Below, one piece after another: positions 36,308 to 43,876 of a DNA stretch of 64,000 nucleotides. The notes under the pieces are model-generated. The model was not told the DNA's origin and ran no database searches. It was given only the letters and a program-made list of their open reading frames with translations. Source of the DNA: Verrucomicrobiota bacterium. Lineage in GTDB: Bacteria; Verrucomicrobiota; Verrucomicrobiia; JADLBR01. The number at the start of each line of letters is the position of its first letter. Position 1 is the first letter of the stretch. The stretch lies in assembly GCA_029560585.1 (NCBI GenBank), contig JAKQKQ010000051.1, positions 1-64,000 on the forward strand, read 5' to 3'. Both the position numbers and the translations under genes were made by a program.

Positions 36308-38185
36308 TCACTTCCAGTTGGACAGCGGCGTCAGGGTGGGCGGCTTCGTTGGCGCGGTGTCTCCCGCGGGCGCGAGCCACACGGCGATGCGCGTGTCGGA
36401 GGCCGCCTTCAGTTGGATGGCGAGTTTGCGGATTCCCTTGTTGTCCGCCTGTCTGGCAGGTTTCGGCGAGGTGGGCAGGGGGGCGGCGTCCATGAGGATG
36501 AACTGCGCGCTGGCGGGCGAGAGCAAATGGGCCTCAAGCTCCTCGCCTTTGAGAGTGAGACGCGCGCCGTGGCCATCTTTGGCCAGTTCAACCGACGCGG
36601 GCGTATGCATGAACCACCAGATTTCGGTGCCGGGGGTCGCGCCTTGGATCTCATCTTGGACCAGGACGGTGCGGCGATCCAGCAGCGCGATGCCGCGCCT
36701 GACATCCTTGGCGCGTTTGGGGTAGGCGGGCGAGAGATCCATGACGCCGAAGGCCCGCTCGGGTTTCGATTGGAACGAGACGATCTTGGTCTCGGCTTTC
36801 GGGTCCTGGTCGGGGGCGGTGTCTGGTTTTATGACGAGGGTGTTGTGGCCCTCGGCGCGCATGCGGTAATAGTTCCAGCGCTGGCCGCCAAAATAGCCGG
36901 GGAGGTTATAGTTGTCGGCGCCGAGATCGACGGCCCATCGTTGGCCGAGCGCCTCAAGCACAAAGACACCGAGGTCGAGATTGCTGTGGTTGGCCTTGTT
37001 GTCGCCCGCCTTGAAAGTGACCCAGGTGGCTTTCTCGTCGCCCCACGCCCCCCGGAGCGAGGCGACCTCGACGGCCCGGAAGTATCGGTCGAGGGGGGCA
37101 TTCGCCGCGCCCGACTCGGAGCCGGGCTGGTAGTAGGCGAGGTCGAAGGCATCGGGTCTGGCGTTTGCGATCTGAAAGGCGGCGTACTCGGGGCGCTTGA
37201 AGCGTGTGGCCATCCAGAAAAGCTGTGGGGCTCGGATGGTGCCCTCGTGCGAGTCGGCGTAGCTGAAGGAACGACCGCTCGGTCCGGACATGTGGATGGG
37301 GAATGTGCCGGCCTCGGAGAAGCCGGGCATGGCGGCCAGTCCGAAGTCGGAGCCCAGGGCCGTCTCCAGGGCGCGGAGGAAGGCGACGTTGTACATGGTG
37401 GCGTAGCCCCAGTAGCCGGGGCCCTCGTTCCATGCTCCGTCGGGGGCGAAGTGGGCCATGGGGAGCTGGATGGACTGGAGGCCTGCGGCGAGGATGTCGG
37501 CCGCGATCTTGGGCTGCTCGTCGGCGATGGCGAGGGCGCCGATGCCGATTCCGCCATTGCAGACCTGGTTCCAGTTGTGCTCGGCCTTGGCCCACCAGCC
37601 GGAGCGCGTCTTGCCGCCATAGACGTCCAGCGCCGGCGTGAGCCCGAACCGGATGATCGCGTCGCGGATGGTGGCACGGCGATCGGGGGTCCAGTAGGCG
37701 TAGAGCCAATCGTAGCCGAGCGCGAACGCGTGGGTCATCTCGGCGACGTCGAGAAAATGCTTCGGGTTCCAGTCTTTGAATTTCGCGGCGGCGTCCAATT
37801 CCCGCCACGCGCGCTCGGCGAATTTCCGGTCGCCATCGATGTGATAGACGAGGCCGAGGGTCGAGACGCGGTCCAGGACGCGGCGGCTGGTGGCGAGCAG
37901 GCGCAGGCCGTCGGGGATCTCGTACTTGGAGGGGCCTTCGCCGATCATCTTTTCGGCGGAACGCTGCAGGTCGGCATGCCATTCCTTGAGATGGGGATCG
38001 ACGGCGACATCGCGTTTGAGGCGGGCGAAATCCGCATCGGTCAGCAGGAGGCGCGGGTGCGTGCGGCGGAGGGTGGAGAGCACGGCTGAGGCGGGCGGTG
38101 TCTTTACGGAGGGCCTGGTCTCGGCGGCGCCCGTGGCGAGTGTGGCGAGCGACAGGAGCAGGGGGACGATGGCGAGGCGTTTCAT
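36308..38185 (-). CDS. Secreted heparinase II/III-family polysaccharide lyase
   Basis: The product is 625 residues with a signal peptide (MKRLAIVPLLLSLATLATGA). Residues 40-330 form an alpha/alpha toroid: HPRLLLTDADFARLKRDV, FALGYDWLYAYWTPDRRATI and GGIGIGALAIADEQPKIAAD are landmarks of the alginate/heparin lyase superfamily. The C-terminal half is antiparallel beta: ASLRGAWGDEKATWVTFKAG, DNKANHSNLDLGVFVLEALG with a candidate catalytic His, and MRAEGHNTLVIKPD. Likely cleaves a uronic-acid polymer in the periplasm. Upstream partner of the thioesterase gene. Confidence 0.9.
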   Translation of the reverse strand: MKRLAIVPLLLSLATLATGAAETRPSVKTPPASAVLSTLRRTHPRLLLTDADFARLKRDVAVDPHLKEWHADLQRSAEKMIGEGPSKYEIPDGLRLLATSRRVLDRVSTLGLVYHIDGDRKFAERAWRELDAAAKFKDWNPKHFLDVAEMTHAFALGYDWLYAYWTPDRRATIRDAIIRFGLTPALDVYGGKTRSGWWAKAEHNWNQVCNGGIGIGALAIADEQPKIAADILAAGLQSIQLPMAHFAPDGAWNEGPGYWGYATMYNVAFLRALETALGSDFGLAAMPGFSEAGTFPIHMSGPSGRSFSYADSHEGTIRAPQLFWMATRFKRPEYAAFQIANARPDAFDLAYYQPGSESGAANAPLDRYFRAVEVASLRGAWGDEKATWVTFKAGDNKANHSNLDLGVFVLEALGQRWAVDLGADNYNLPGYFGGQRWNYYRMRAEGHNTLVIKPDTAPDQDPKAETKIVSFQSKPERAFGVMDLSPAYPKRAKDVRRGIALLDRRTVLVQDEIQGATPGTEIWWFMHTPASVELAKDGHGARLTLKGEELEAHLLSPASAQFILMDAAPLPTSPKPARQADNKGIRKLAIQLKAASDTRIAVWLAPAGDTAPTKPPTLTPLSNWK

Positions 38186-38456
38186 GCGCAGGGCGAGGAT
38201 AGGGCGGAGCGCGTGTTGGGTACAAGGGCTAGAAAGTCTGGCAGATCGCATCCGGTGGCTGCCGGACCACCGGGGCGGAAAATCGGGTTGTGGGGCGTCT
38301 GTGTCAGACGCCACCCTATCCGCCGCTGCCGTCTCACAGAGACGGCCTACAAGATTCGCAATTTTCGAGTTAGCCGCGGTGCAGTGCGTGAACGTCTGAT
38401 GGATTTGCCTTGAGCGCACGGCGCGTGGCGAGCACTGTGAGCGGCGGATAGGGCGG
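38186..38456. other. Divergent intergenic region with family B and D repeat fragments
   Basis: Separates the heparinase-like gene from radC. It holds a family B fragment (GGACCACCGGGGCGG), family D hairpins (GGCGTCTGTGTCAGACGCC and GCCGTCTCACAGAGACGGC) and, at 38359-38372 on the minus strand, the edge motif TAACTCGAAAATTG. The remaining bases must hold both promoters; no clear -35/-10 pair was found. Confidence 0.6.
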
Positions 38457-39152
38457 ATGGGCGGACTCATTCAGGAGATCCCGGAGGGCGAACGGCCGCG
38501 CGAGCGATTGCGCGACCGGGGGGGTGGTGCGCTGCGCGACGCGGAACTGGTGGCGATCCTCTTGCGGGTTGGGGTCAAGGGTGCCTCGGCCGTCGAGGTG
38601 GGGGAGCAGTTGCTCCAGCGATTCGGGGGATTGGATGGGTTGGCGCGCGCGTCGGTGGCGGATCTGACTGGGGTTACTGGCGTGGGCGAGGCGAAGGCGG
38701 TGCAACTCAAGGCGGCGGTCGAGATCGGCGTGCGGTTGGCACGGCGGCGCGCGGCGGCGGTGAAGCTCGACGACGCGTCGCGGATCGCGGGGCTCGTGGG
38801 GCCGGAGTTGAGGCTGCTCCGGCAGGAGAGCGCGCGGGTGGTGCTGCTCAATGCGAAGCTTCACCTGATTGGCGTCGAGGAGGTGTCGCAGGGTCTATTG
38901 GATCAGGCGCTGGTTCACGCGAGGGAGGTGTTCTCGCCGGCGATCGCGCGGAGGGCCTATGCGGTGGTCCTGGCGCACAATCATCCCTCCGGCGACCCGA
39001 CGCCATCGGAGGCGGACATCCGGATCACGCGGGCGCTGCGGGAGTCGTCGAAGGTGCTGGACGTGCCCCTGCTGGATCACGTTATCATAGGCGCGCCCTC
39101 GGTGGCATATCCCGAGGGATGGTTTAGTTTCAAGGCCGCCGGATACCTCTGA
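38457..39152 (+). CDS. radC: RadC-family protein (JAB/MPN domain)
   Basis: The product is 231 residues. A helix-hairpin-helix N-terminal domain (residues 1-95, with RASVADLTGVTGVGEAKAVQLKAA) is followed by a JAMM metalloprotease-like domain: EEVSQGLLDQALVHAREVF and the zinc motif VVLAHNHPSGDPTPSEADI (about 172-190) with His-x-His-x7-Asp. Despite the name, a direct DNA repair role is not established for RadC. The stop and the lpxA start overlap by one base. Confidence 0.94.
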   Translation: MGGLIQEIPEGERPRERLRDRGGGALRDAELVAILLRVGVKGASAVEVGEQLLQRFGGLDGLARASVADLTGVTGVGEAKAVQLKAAVEIGVRLARRRAAAVKLDDASRIAGLVGPELRLLRQESARVVLLNAKLHLIGVEEVSQGLLDQALVHAREVFSPAIARRAYAVVLAHNHPSGDPTPSEADIRITRALRESSKVLDVPLLDHVIIGAPSVAYPEGWFSFKAAGYL

Positions 39153-39961
39153 TGATGGACGAACCTCAGATTCATCCCGCAGCGTTCGTGCATGCGGGCG
39201 CGCGGCTCGGGGCGCGCACGCGCGTGGGCCCGGGCGCGATCATTGACGAGCACGTGGTGATCGGCGCGGATTGCGAGATACGGGCGCACGCCGTGATCAC
39301 GGGCCACACGACCCTGGGCGATGGCAACCAGGTCGGCTACGGGGCGGTGATCGGGGCGGAACCGCAGGATCTGGCCTTTGATCCCAAGGCTGTCTCGCGG
39401 GTGGTGATCGGGGATCGGAACGTCATCCGCGAGCACGCCACGATCCATCGTGGGACCAAGGATGGGACCGAGACGCGGCTGGGCAGCGGGTGTTTCCTGA
39501 TGGCGGAGGCGCACGTGGGGCACAACTGTCGGATCGGGGATCGCGTGATCCTGGCGAGCAACGGGCTGTGCGCCGGCTATGTCGATGTTGGGGATGGCGC
39601 GTTCGTTTCGGGCAATGCGGTGATCCACCAATTCTGTCGGATGGGGCGGCTTGCGATGCTGCGCGGCGGGGGCCGGATCAGCAAAGACATCCCGCCATTC
39701 ATGATCGGCGATGCGACCAACCGCGTGCGCGGACTCAACGTCGTCGGCCTGCGGCGCGCGGGGATCGGGGCGGCGGCGCGGGCGGCGCTGAAGCGCGCGT
39801 TTCACGCGTTATTCCTGTCGGGCAGGCCGATGCCCGAGGTGCTGAAAGAATTGGATGGTGATGGCGCGACGGCCGAAGTGCGGGAGGTGGTCGCTTTCAT
39901 CCGGGCGTCGAAGCGCGGGATCGTGGCGTATCGGGGCGGCGGGGAAGACGATGGCGACTAG
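39152..39961 (+). CDS. lpxA: Acyl-ACP:UDP-N-acetylglucosamine O-acyltransferase
   Basis: First step of lipid A synthesis, adding a 3-hydroxyacyl chain to UDP-GlcNAc; cytoplasmic trimer. The 269 residues show a left-handed parallel beta-helix made of hexapeptide repeats (IHPAAFVHAGARLGARTRVG). The catalytic His is in AEAHVGHNCRIGD (about 116-128), and the C-terminal helical part has NVVGLRRAGI and the FHALFLSG stretch. Evidence for a Gram-negative outer membrane. It starts at the last base of radC (TGATG). Confidence 0.95.
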   Translation: MMDEPQIHPAAFVHAGARLGARTRVGPGAIIDEHVVIGADCEIRAHAVITGHTTLGDGNQVGYGAVIGAEPQDLAFDPKAVSRVVIGDRNVIREHATIHRGTKDGTETRLGSGCFLMAEAHVGHNCRIGDRVILASNGLCAGYVDVGDGAFVSGNAVIHQFCRMGRLAMLRGGGRISKDIPPFMIGDATNRVRGLNVVGLRRAGIGAAARAALKRAFHALFLSGRPMPEVLKELDGDGATAEVREVVAFIRASKRGIVAYRGGGEDDGD

Positions 39962-40007
39962 CCAAAAACCTCGCGCGCGTTTGGGGTCTCGCAGAGACGC
40001 CCCACAA

Positions 40008-40070
40008 CCCGATTTTCCGCCCCGGTGGTGCCCCGCCCGGCGGGGCATGAAATCCAGCTCGAAAATAGGG
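40008..40070. repeat. Palindromic repeat family B, copy 3
   Basis: TTTTCCGCCCCGGTGGTG then GCCCCGCCCGGCGGGGC and ATGAAATCCAGCTCGAAAAT. Preceded by a family D hairpin at 39983-40005. Confidence 0.65.
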
Positions 40071-40211
40071 CGTAACGACCGAGTGGCGAAGGGCTTGAGC
40101 CTTTCGGCGTGGGACATGGGCAAGATGTCCATTCCACGGTTCCGTGGCACGGGCGTCCCGCCCGTGGCGCTGGCTGAGCGAACGCTGAAACCGGAAGCAG
40201 CTGATACGCTA

Positions 40212-40270
40212 CGATTTTCCGCCCCGGTGGTGCCGCCCTCGGGCGGCATGGAATCTGGCTCGAAGATTCA
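40212..40270. repeat. Palindromic repeat family B, copy 4
   Basis: TTTTCCGCCCCGGTGGTG, GCCGCCCTCGGGCGGC, then ATGGAATCTGG running directly into the edge of a family A repeat (CTCGAAGATTC). Confidence 0.7.
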
Positions 40271-40341
40271 GATGCCGGGCAGTGGGAGCCGACTTGCGGG
40301 CGACCCGGATCGCGCCCAGGCGCGCTCCTGCGCCGCATTCC
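40265..40341. repeat. REP-like inverted pair (family A), copy 4
   Basis: Degenerate copy in the same orientation as copies 3 and 5: GTGGGAGCCGACTTGCGGGC then CGCCCAGGCGCGCTCCTGC. Confidence 0.65.
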
Positions 40342-40390
40342 CATCTGCGCCGGTGTCGGTGGCGGCGGGTGCGGGTCCTGGTGCGAGGCG

Positions 40391-41008
40391 ATGATGCGGC
40401 TGGGATTATTCGGCGGGACATTTGATCCGGTGCATCGCGGGCACGTGGAGGTGGCGAGGCGCGCGCTCGCGTGGGGGTTGGATGGCGTCGTGGTTGTCCC
40501 ATGTCGGCAGTCGCCGCACAAACCCGTCGCGGCGGGTGCACCCGTGCCGGCGGATGGCCGGCATCGCTGGGAGATGCTGCGGTTGGCTTTTCGGGGGGAG
40601 GGTGGTGTATCGCTATCCCGATGTGAGCTGGATCGTCAGGGACCGTCGTACACGCGAGATACCCTCGCGGAATTGCGGTCGCAACACCCGGGGGCGGATT
40701 GGGTCCTGGTCTTGGGCGCCGACCAGTTGCCGGCGCTGCCCCGGTGGGTGGGTTTCTGCGATTGGGCGAACGGGGTGGGTTTTCTGGTATTTGGTCGACC
40801 GGGTTGTGCCATTGAGATCGGGGCGGCGGAGTTGCGCGGACTGCCGATAGACGTGATCCAGGATTTTGAGATTCCGGTATCGGCCACGGAGATTCGGGGT
40901 CGATTCGGGCGGGGTGAATCGGTCGCGGGTATGCTGCCGGATGGGGTCGAGGCCTACATTCTTCGGCACGGTCTCTACGGGGCGCAGCGGGGTCGGCGGG
41001 AATCGTAG
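40391..41008 (+). CDS. nadD: Nicotinate-nucleotide adenylyltransferase
   Basis: Makes deamido-NAD from nicotinate mononucleotide and ATP. The 205 residues match the family. MRLGLFGGTFDPVHRGHVEV is the nucleotidyltransferase N-terminus with the HxGH motif, PHKP follows near 43, LVLGADQLPALPRWVGF is mid-domain, and IPVSATEIRGRF carries the ISxTxIR-type motif near 162. The two adjacent ATG codons at 40391 and 40394 are both possible starts. Stands alone within repeats. Confidence 0.95.
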   Translation: MMRLGLFGGTFDPVHRGHVEVARRALAWGLDGVVVVPCRQSPHKPVAAGAPVPADGRHRWEMLRLAFRGEGGVSLSRCELDRQGPSYTRDTLAELRSQHPGADWVLVLGADQLPALPRWVGFCDWANGVGFLVFGRPGCAIEIGAAELRGLPIDVIQDFEIPVSATEIRGRFGRGESVAGMLPDGVEAYILRHGLYGAQRGRRES

Positions 41009-41066
41009 CCGGACGCACGCGCGTTTGACGCGGCCCCGCGCCGCATCGTTCGGCCGCTGGCGCGAC

Positions 41067-41297
41067 CTAGCCCAGATATTTCACGGCCGTCAGGCCGTGA
41101 AATTCCGGGCTCTGGGAAAACCGCGCCATGAAAGCCATTTATTGGGAAAGGTCAGGCAAAGACTGGGACTTTTCGCGGTTGCAGAGTGTGTTTCGCGGAT
41201 CGATGGCCCGAGACACTCCAAGATCGCGTTTTTCGGAGCGCGGTTTTCCTTTGAGCCTGCATGTTTCACGCGGAAGCGTGAAATATGCAGGCTAGGG
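41067..41297. repeat. 231-base MITE-like element flanked by family E palindromes
   Basis: Left arm: CTAGCCCAGATATTTCACGG to GGGAAAACCGCG. Right arm, inverted: CGCGGTTTTCC to CGTGAAATATGCAGGCTAG. The arms are inverted copies of each other over about 55 bases, and each arm is itself a palindrome. The roughly 115-base interior has no coding potential that I can support. The left arm is also matched, inverted, at 52428-52488. It occupies nearly the whole gap between nadD and the next gene. Confidence 0.75.
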
Positions 41298-41303
41298 CCC
41301 GAG

Positions 41304-41738
41304 TCAGGCGGCGGGCATGGCCCTGAGGATGCGGAATTGCTCGGCGCCGCCATACGTGATGCGCACGCAGAGGCCGGAGGCGCCGGTGGGATAATCGGTT
41401 TCAATGACGAGTTCGCAGGTCCCATCGCGCTGGGCCTTCTGGGGCGGTGTCCGCCAGGCCATGGTGGAATTCTGGAGGGGGAGGAAAGTGAGGCGGCCGT
41501 CGGAGGCGTCGGCGTAGGCGGCGGCCTCGATCGCGAGCCGGTCGGGGTCGAGCGCTCCGGCGCGCGTGATGTGCAGCGGCACGACTGCGCGCGCGCGCGC
41601 ATTGTCGGTGGAGAGTTCCACGGGGCCGACACCGAATCGGGGCTCCCCGTAGGGGTCCGGGGCCAACCGGGTCACGGTCCCCGAGGAACCGATCGTCACA
41701 GTCACCAGCCGCGTGAAGGACTCCATTCTGCCAAGCAT
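41304..41738 (-). CDS. Small protein of unknown function
   Basis: The product is 144 residues if it starts at 41738, or 140 from the ATG at 41726. It is beta-rich (LVTVTIGSSGTVTRLAP, TCELVIETDYPTGASGLCVRITYGG) with no signal peptide, membrane helix or recognisable motif. Position-specific codon use is like its neighbours, and it is transcribed toward nadD, away from the divergent acyltransferase gene. I do not recognise the family. Confidence 0.6.
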   Translation of the reverse strand: MLGRMESFTRLVTVTIGSSGTVTRLAPDPYGEPRFGVGPVELSTDNARARAVVPLHITRAGALDPDRLAIEAAAYADASDGRLTFLPLQNSTMAWRTPPQKAQRDGTCELVIETDYPTGASGLCVRITYGGAEQFRILRAMPAA

Positions 41739-41818
41739 TTCGCCGGCGGGGTTCGGGGTCAACGCGAATTGACGTGACTGGGTTGGACAATGGGGCGCGG
41801 GCGCGGTTGAGTTAGGGT

Positions 41819-42463
41819 GTGGCACAGAGGCCCAAGGAATCCGAGAGGCGCATCGCGCGGCGCAGGCGCGATGGCAGGCTGATCGCGGCGCTGCTCAAGG
41901 CGATAGGCCGGACGCTCAGGTTCGAGCGATGGGATCCGCACCGCGTATTTGATTCGTTGCCCCACCCGCACATCTACGCGCTTTGGCACAATCGTCTCGC
42001 GTGCTCGCCGATCTGGTATCGCCGACTGGTGTCGCCGCCGCAGCGGCACATGGGGCTTATCAGCGCGAGCGGCGATGGGGAGGTCCTCGCCACGGTCATG
42101 GCCGCCTTTGGCATCGATGCGGCGAGGGGGTCCTCCTCCCGCGGTGGGACCGAGGCCACCGTGAAATTGCTGCGCGCCCTGGCCGAGGGCAGCGACGTGA
42201 CGGTGACCCCCGATGGCCCGAGGGGGCCCTGCTATCGCGTGCAGGCGGGCGTGGTTCATCTGGCGAGACTGTCTGGGCGACCGATCATCCCGGCGCGCAT
42301 CGAGCTGGGGTGGAAGATCGAGCTGGGGACATGGGACCGTTTCCAAGTGCCGCTGCCTTTTTCGCGGTGCGTGCTCCGGGTCGGCCAACCGATCGATGTG
42401 TTGCCCGATGCCGACGAGGCGGCGATCATCCGGCAGTTGGAAGAGGCGATGAGCACGTGCTGA
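41819..42463 (+). CDS. DUF374 lysophospholipid acyltransferase-family protein
   Basis: The product is 214 residues starting at GTG. Membrane-associated acyltransferase of the LPLAT superfamily: IYALWHNRLACSPIWYRR holds the catalytic HNR-type histidine (about residue 55), ARGSSSRGGTEATVKLLRAL is block II, and VTPDGPRGPCYRVQAGVVHLA is the DUF374 signature. Proteins of this type are linked to lipid A or Kdo-lipid acylation, which agrees with lpxA upstream. Its stop codon opens a family A repeat. Confidence 0.85.
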   Translation: MAQRPKESERRIARRRRDGRLIAALLKAIGRTLRFERWDPHRVFDSLPHPHIYALWHNRLACSPIWYRRLVSPPQRHMGLISASGDGEVLATVMAAFGIDAARGSSSRGGTEATVKLLRALAEGSDVTVTPDGPRGPCYRVQAGVVHLARLSGRPIIPARIELGWKIELGTWDRFQVPLPFSRCVLRVGQPIDVLPDADEAAIIRQLEEAMSTC

Positions 42464-42547
42464 GTCGAGGATTCCGACGACGGGCGCAGGCGCCTGCTCG
42501 CAGGCGATTCAAATCGCGCGCAAGCGCGCTCCTATGTTCCATTTTCG
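42461..42547. repeat. REP-like inverted pair (family A), copy 5
   Basis: Starts at the acyltransferase stop with TGAGTCGAGGATTC, then GCGCCTGCTCGCAGGC and CGCGCGCAAGCGCGCTCCT, ending CATTTTCGCCC as in copy 3. Confidence 0.78.
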
Positions 42548-42637
42548 CCCTGCGTGGCACCCCAGCTTTAGACGGGCAGGCTGAAGCTGCCACGGGCTGA
42601 ATTGACGTTGGGTGCGGGCGGCGAGTACGCTGATGCG

Positions 42638-43630
42638 ATGAACGGTTACGAGCGGTATTGTGCGACGGTGCGGGGAGGCGGGGTGGACATTCCCCCGAGG
42701 ACGCCGATCCTGATGCAATTCGCCGCGGAGTATATCGGATCGAACTACGGGGCGTTCGCGTCGGACCACCGGGTGCTGGTCGAGGCGAACCTGAAGTGTG
42801 CCGAGCGATTCGGGATGGACCAGGTCAGCGCCATTTCGGACCCGTATCGGGAGACGGAGGGTTTTGGCGGGGTGACGACATACGTCCAGGATGGCGTGCC
42901 GCGGTGCACGCATCCCCTGGAGGAATCGGCGGACCTGTCGTTGCTCAAGAGGCCGGATGCGGCGGTGAGCGTGCGGATGTGCGACCGGGTGGAGGCCGTC
43001 CGTCTATTCAAGGCGCGGGCCGGGGGCCGCTACTCGATATTGGGCTGGATCGAGGGGCCCGCCGCGGAAGCGGCGGATGTGCGTGGGGTGCAGAACTTTC
43101 TGATGGATCTGATGGAGGAGCCGGAATTCGCGTGCGCGCTGATGGACCGGTGCGTGGAGGCGGGCATCGAGTTTGCGCGCGCACAGTTCGAGGCCGGCGC
43201 GGATACGATCGGCATCGGCGATGCGATCGCGAGCCAGGTGTCGCCAGCCGTATATTCGGGTTTGATCCAGCCGCGGGAGAAGCGCCTGGTCAAGGCGATC
43301 CAGGCGATGGGGGCGTGGGTCAAGCTGCACATCTGTGGCAACATCACGCACCTGCTGCCGGGGATCGCGGATCTCGGCGTGGAGGTGCTCGATGTGGACC
43401 ACATGGTGGATCTGCGGGCGGTGCGTGCGGCGGTGGGGCCGAAGGTGGCCCTGACGGGCAACATCGATCCTGCGGCCGGGGTATTGCGCGGCGAGCCCGC
43501 GGCGATCCGTGCGAAGATGAAGCAGTGCCTCGCGGAGGCGGGGGCCCCGTACATGGCGAACGCGGGATGCGAGATCCCGGCGGGCACCCCGGAGGCGAAC
43601 CTGCTGGCGGTGTGCGAGCCGCTCCGGTGA
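42638..43630 (+). CDS. Uroporphyrinogen decarboxylase (URO-D) family methyltransferase
   Basis: The product is 330 residues. It has the URO-D TIM barrel: TPILMQFAAEYIGSNYG, QVSAISDPYRETEGFGG, VKLHICGNITHLLPGIADLG and NAGCEIPAGTPEANLLAVCE. The His-x-Cys and the final Cys match the zinc-binding residues of MtaA/MtbA-type corrinoid methyltransferases rather than heme-pathway HemE. Likely transfers a methyl group to or from a corrinoid protein or thiol, but no corrinoid protein is adjacent. The start at 42638 gives the conserved N-terminus. Confidence 0.88.
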   Translation: MNGYERYCATVRGGGVDIPPRTPILMQFAAEYIGSNYGAFASDHRVLVEANLKCAERFGMDQVSAISDPYRETEGFGGVTTYVQDGVPRCTHPLEESADLSLLKRPDAAVSVRMCDRVEAVRLFKARAGGRYSILGWIEGPAAEAADVRGVQNFLMDLMEEPEFACALMDRCVEAGIEFARAQFEAGADTIGIGDAIASQVSPAVYSGLIQPREKRLVKAIQAMGAWVKLHICGNITHLLPGIADLGVEVLDVDHMVDLRAVRAAVGPKVALTGNIDPAAGVLRGEPAAIRAKMKQCLAEAGAPYMANAGCEIPAGTPEANLLAVCEPLR

Positions 43631-43694
43631 GGCGGGGGCGCGGCCGACGGGGGCCACGGGCCAGAAGATTCCCGGAGAAATCACTTCCGGTTTT

Positions 43695-43711
43695 ATTGTG
43701 CTCGGCACAAT
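43695..43711. promoter_or_regulatory. 17-base perfect palindrome, possible operator
   Basis: ATTGTGCTCGGCACAAT: seven-base arms around TCG. It lies in the AT-rich patch where a promoter is expected (TATTAG follows). Half-site spacing is not that of CRP; the binding protein is unknown. Confidence 0.55.
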
Positions 43712-43825
43712 ATTAGATTTGATGAAGGTGGCGTCGGACGCGGTGGCGCGGATTTCGGTGTGCGGGGGCGTGCGCGTGGCGCGTGCCCTCGGGCATCGAG
43801 CGCGCCCGATTTTTCGGCCGTTGTC

Positions 43826-43839
43826 TTGATCGAGATCAA
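43826..43839. promoter_or_regulatory. Perfect FNR/DNR-type binding site
   Basis: TTGATCGAGATCAA matches the FNR-family consensus TTGATnnnnATCAA exactly. It is centred about 44 bases before the start of the tetraheme cytochrome gene. FNR and DNR proteins switch on anaerobic or nitrogen-oxide respiration genes, which fits the operon. A class II arrangement would put the transcript start almost at the ATG. Confidence 0.65.
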
Positions 43840-43876
43840 GGCGGCCTTGGCGGTCCGGCGCCATGGTGAGGTTGCG

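Larger units (their letters stand above)
39962..40390. other. 429-base repeat island between lpxA and nadD
   Basis: No gene is supported. Order: edge motif at the lpxA stop, family D hairpin (GTCTCGCAGAGACGCCCC), family B, a stretch with TTCCACGGTTCCGTGG palindrome and GGCACGGGCGTCCCGCCCGTG, a second family B, the edge motif variant, then a family A pair. All but the middle part are repeated elsewhere. Confidence 0.7.
43631..43876. other. Leader region of the octaheme cytochrome operon
   Basis: A short AT-richer patch (43690-43725) in otherwise very GC-rich DNA, with two perfect palindromes annotated separately. GGTGAGG lies about six bases before the ATG at 43877. Confidence 0.6.

Noticed and set aside
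36266-38089. 607-codon plus-strand frame over the heparinase-like gene
   Set aside because: Shadow of the lyase; the minus-strand product has a signal peptide and lyase landmarks.
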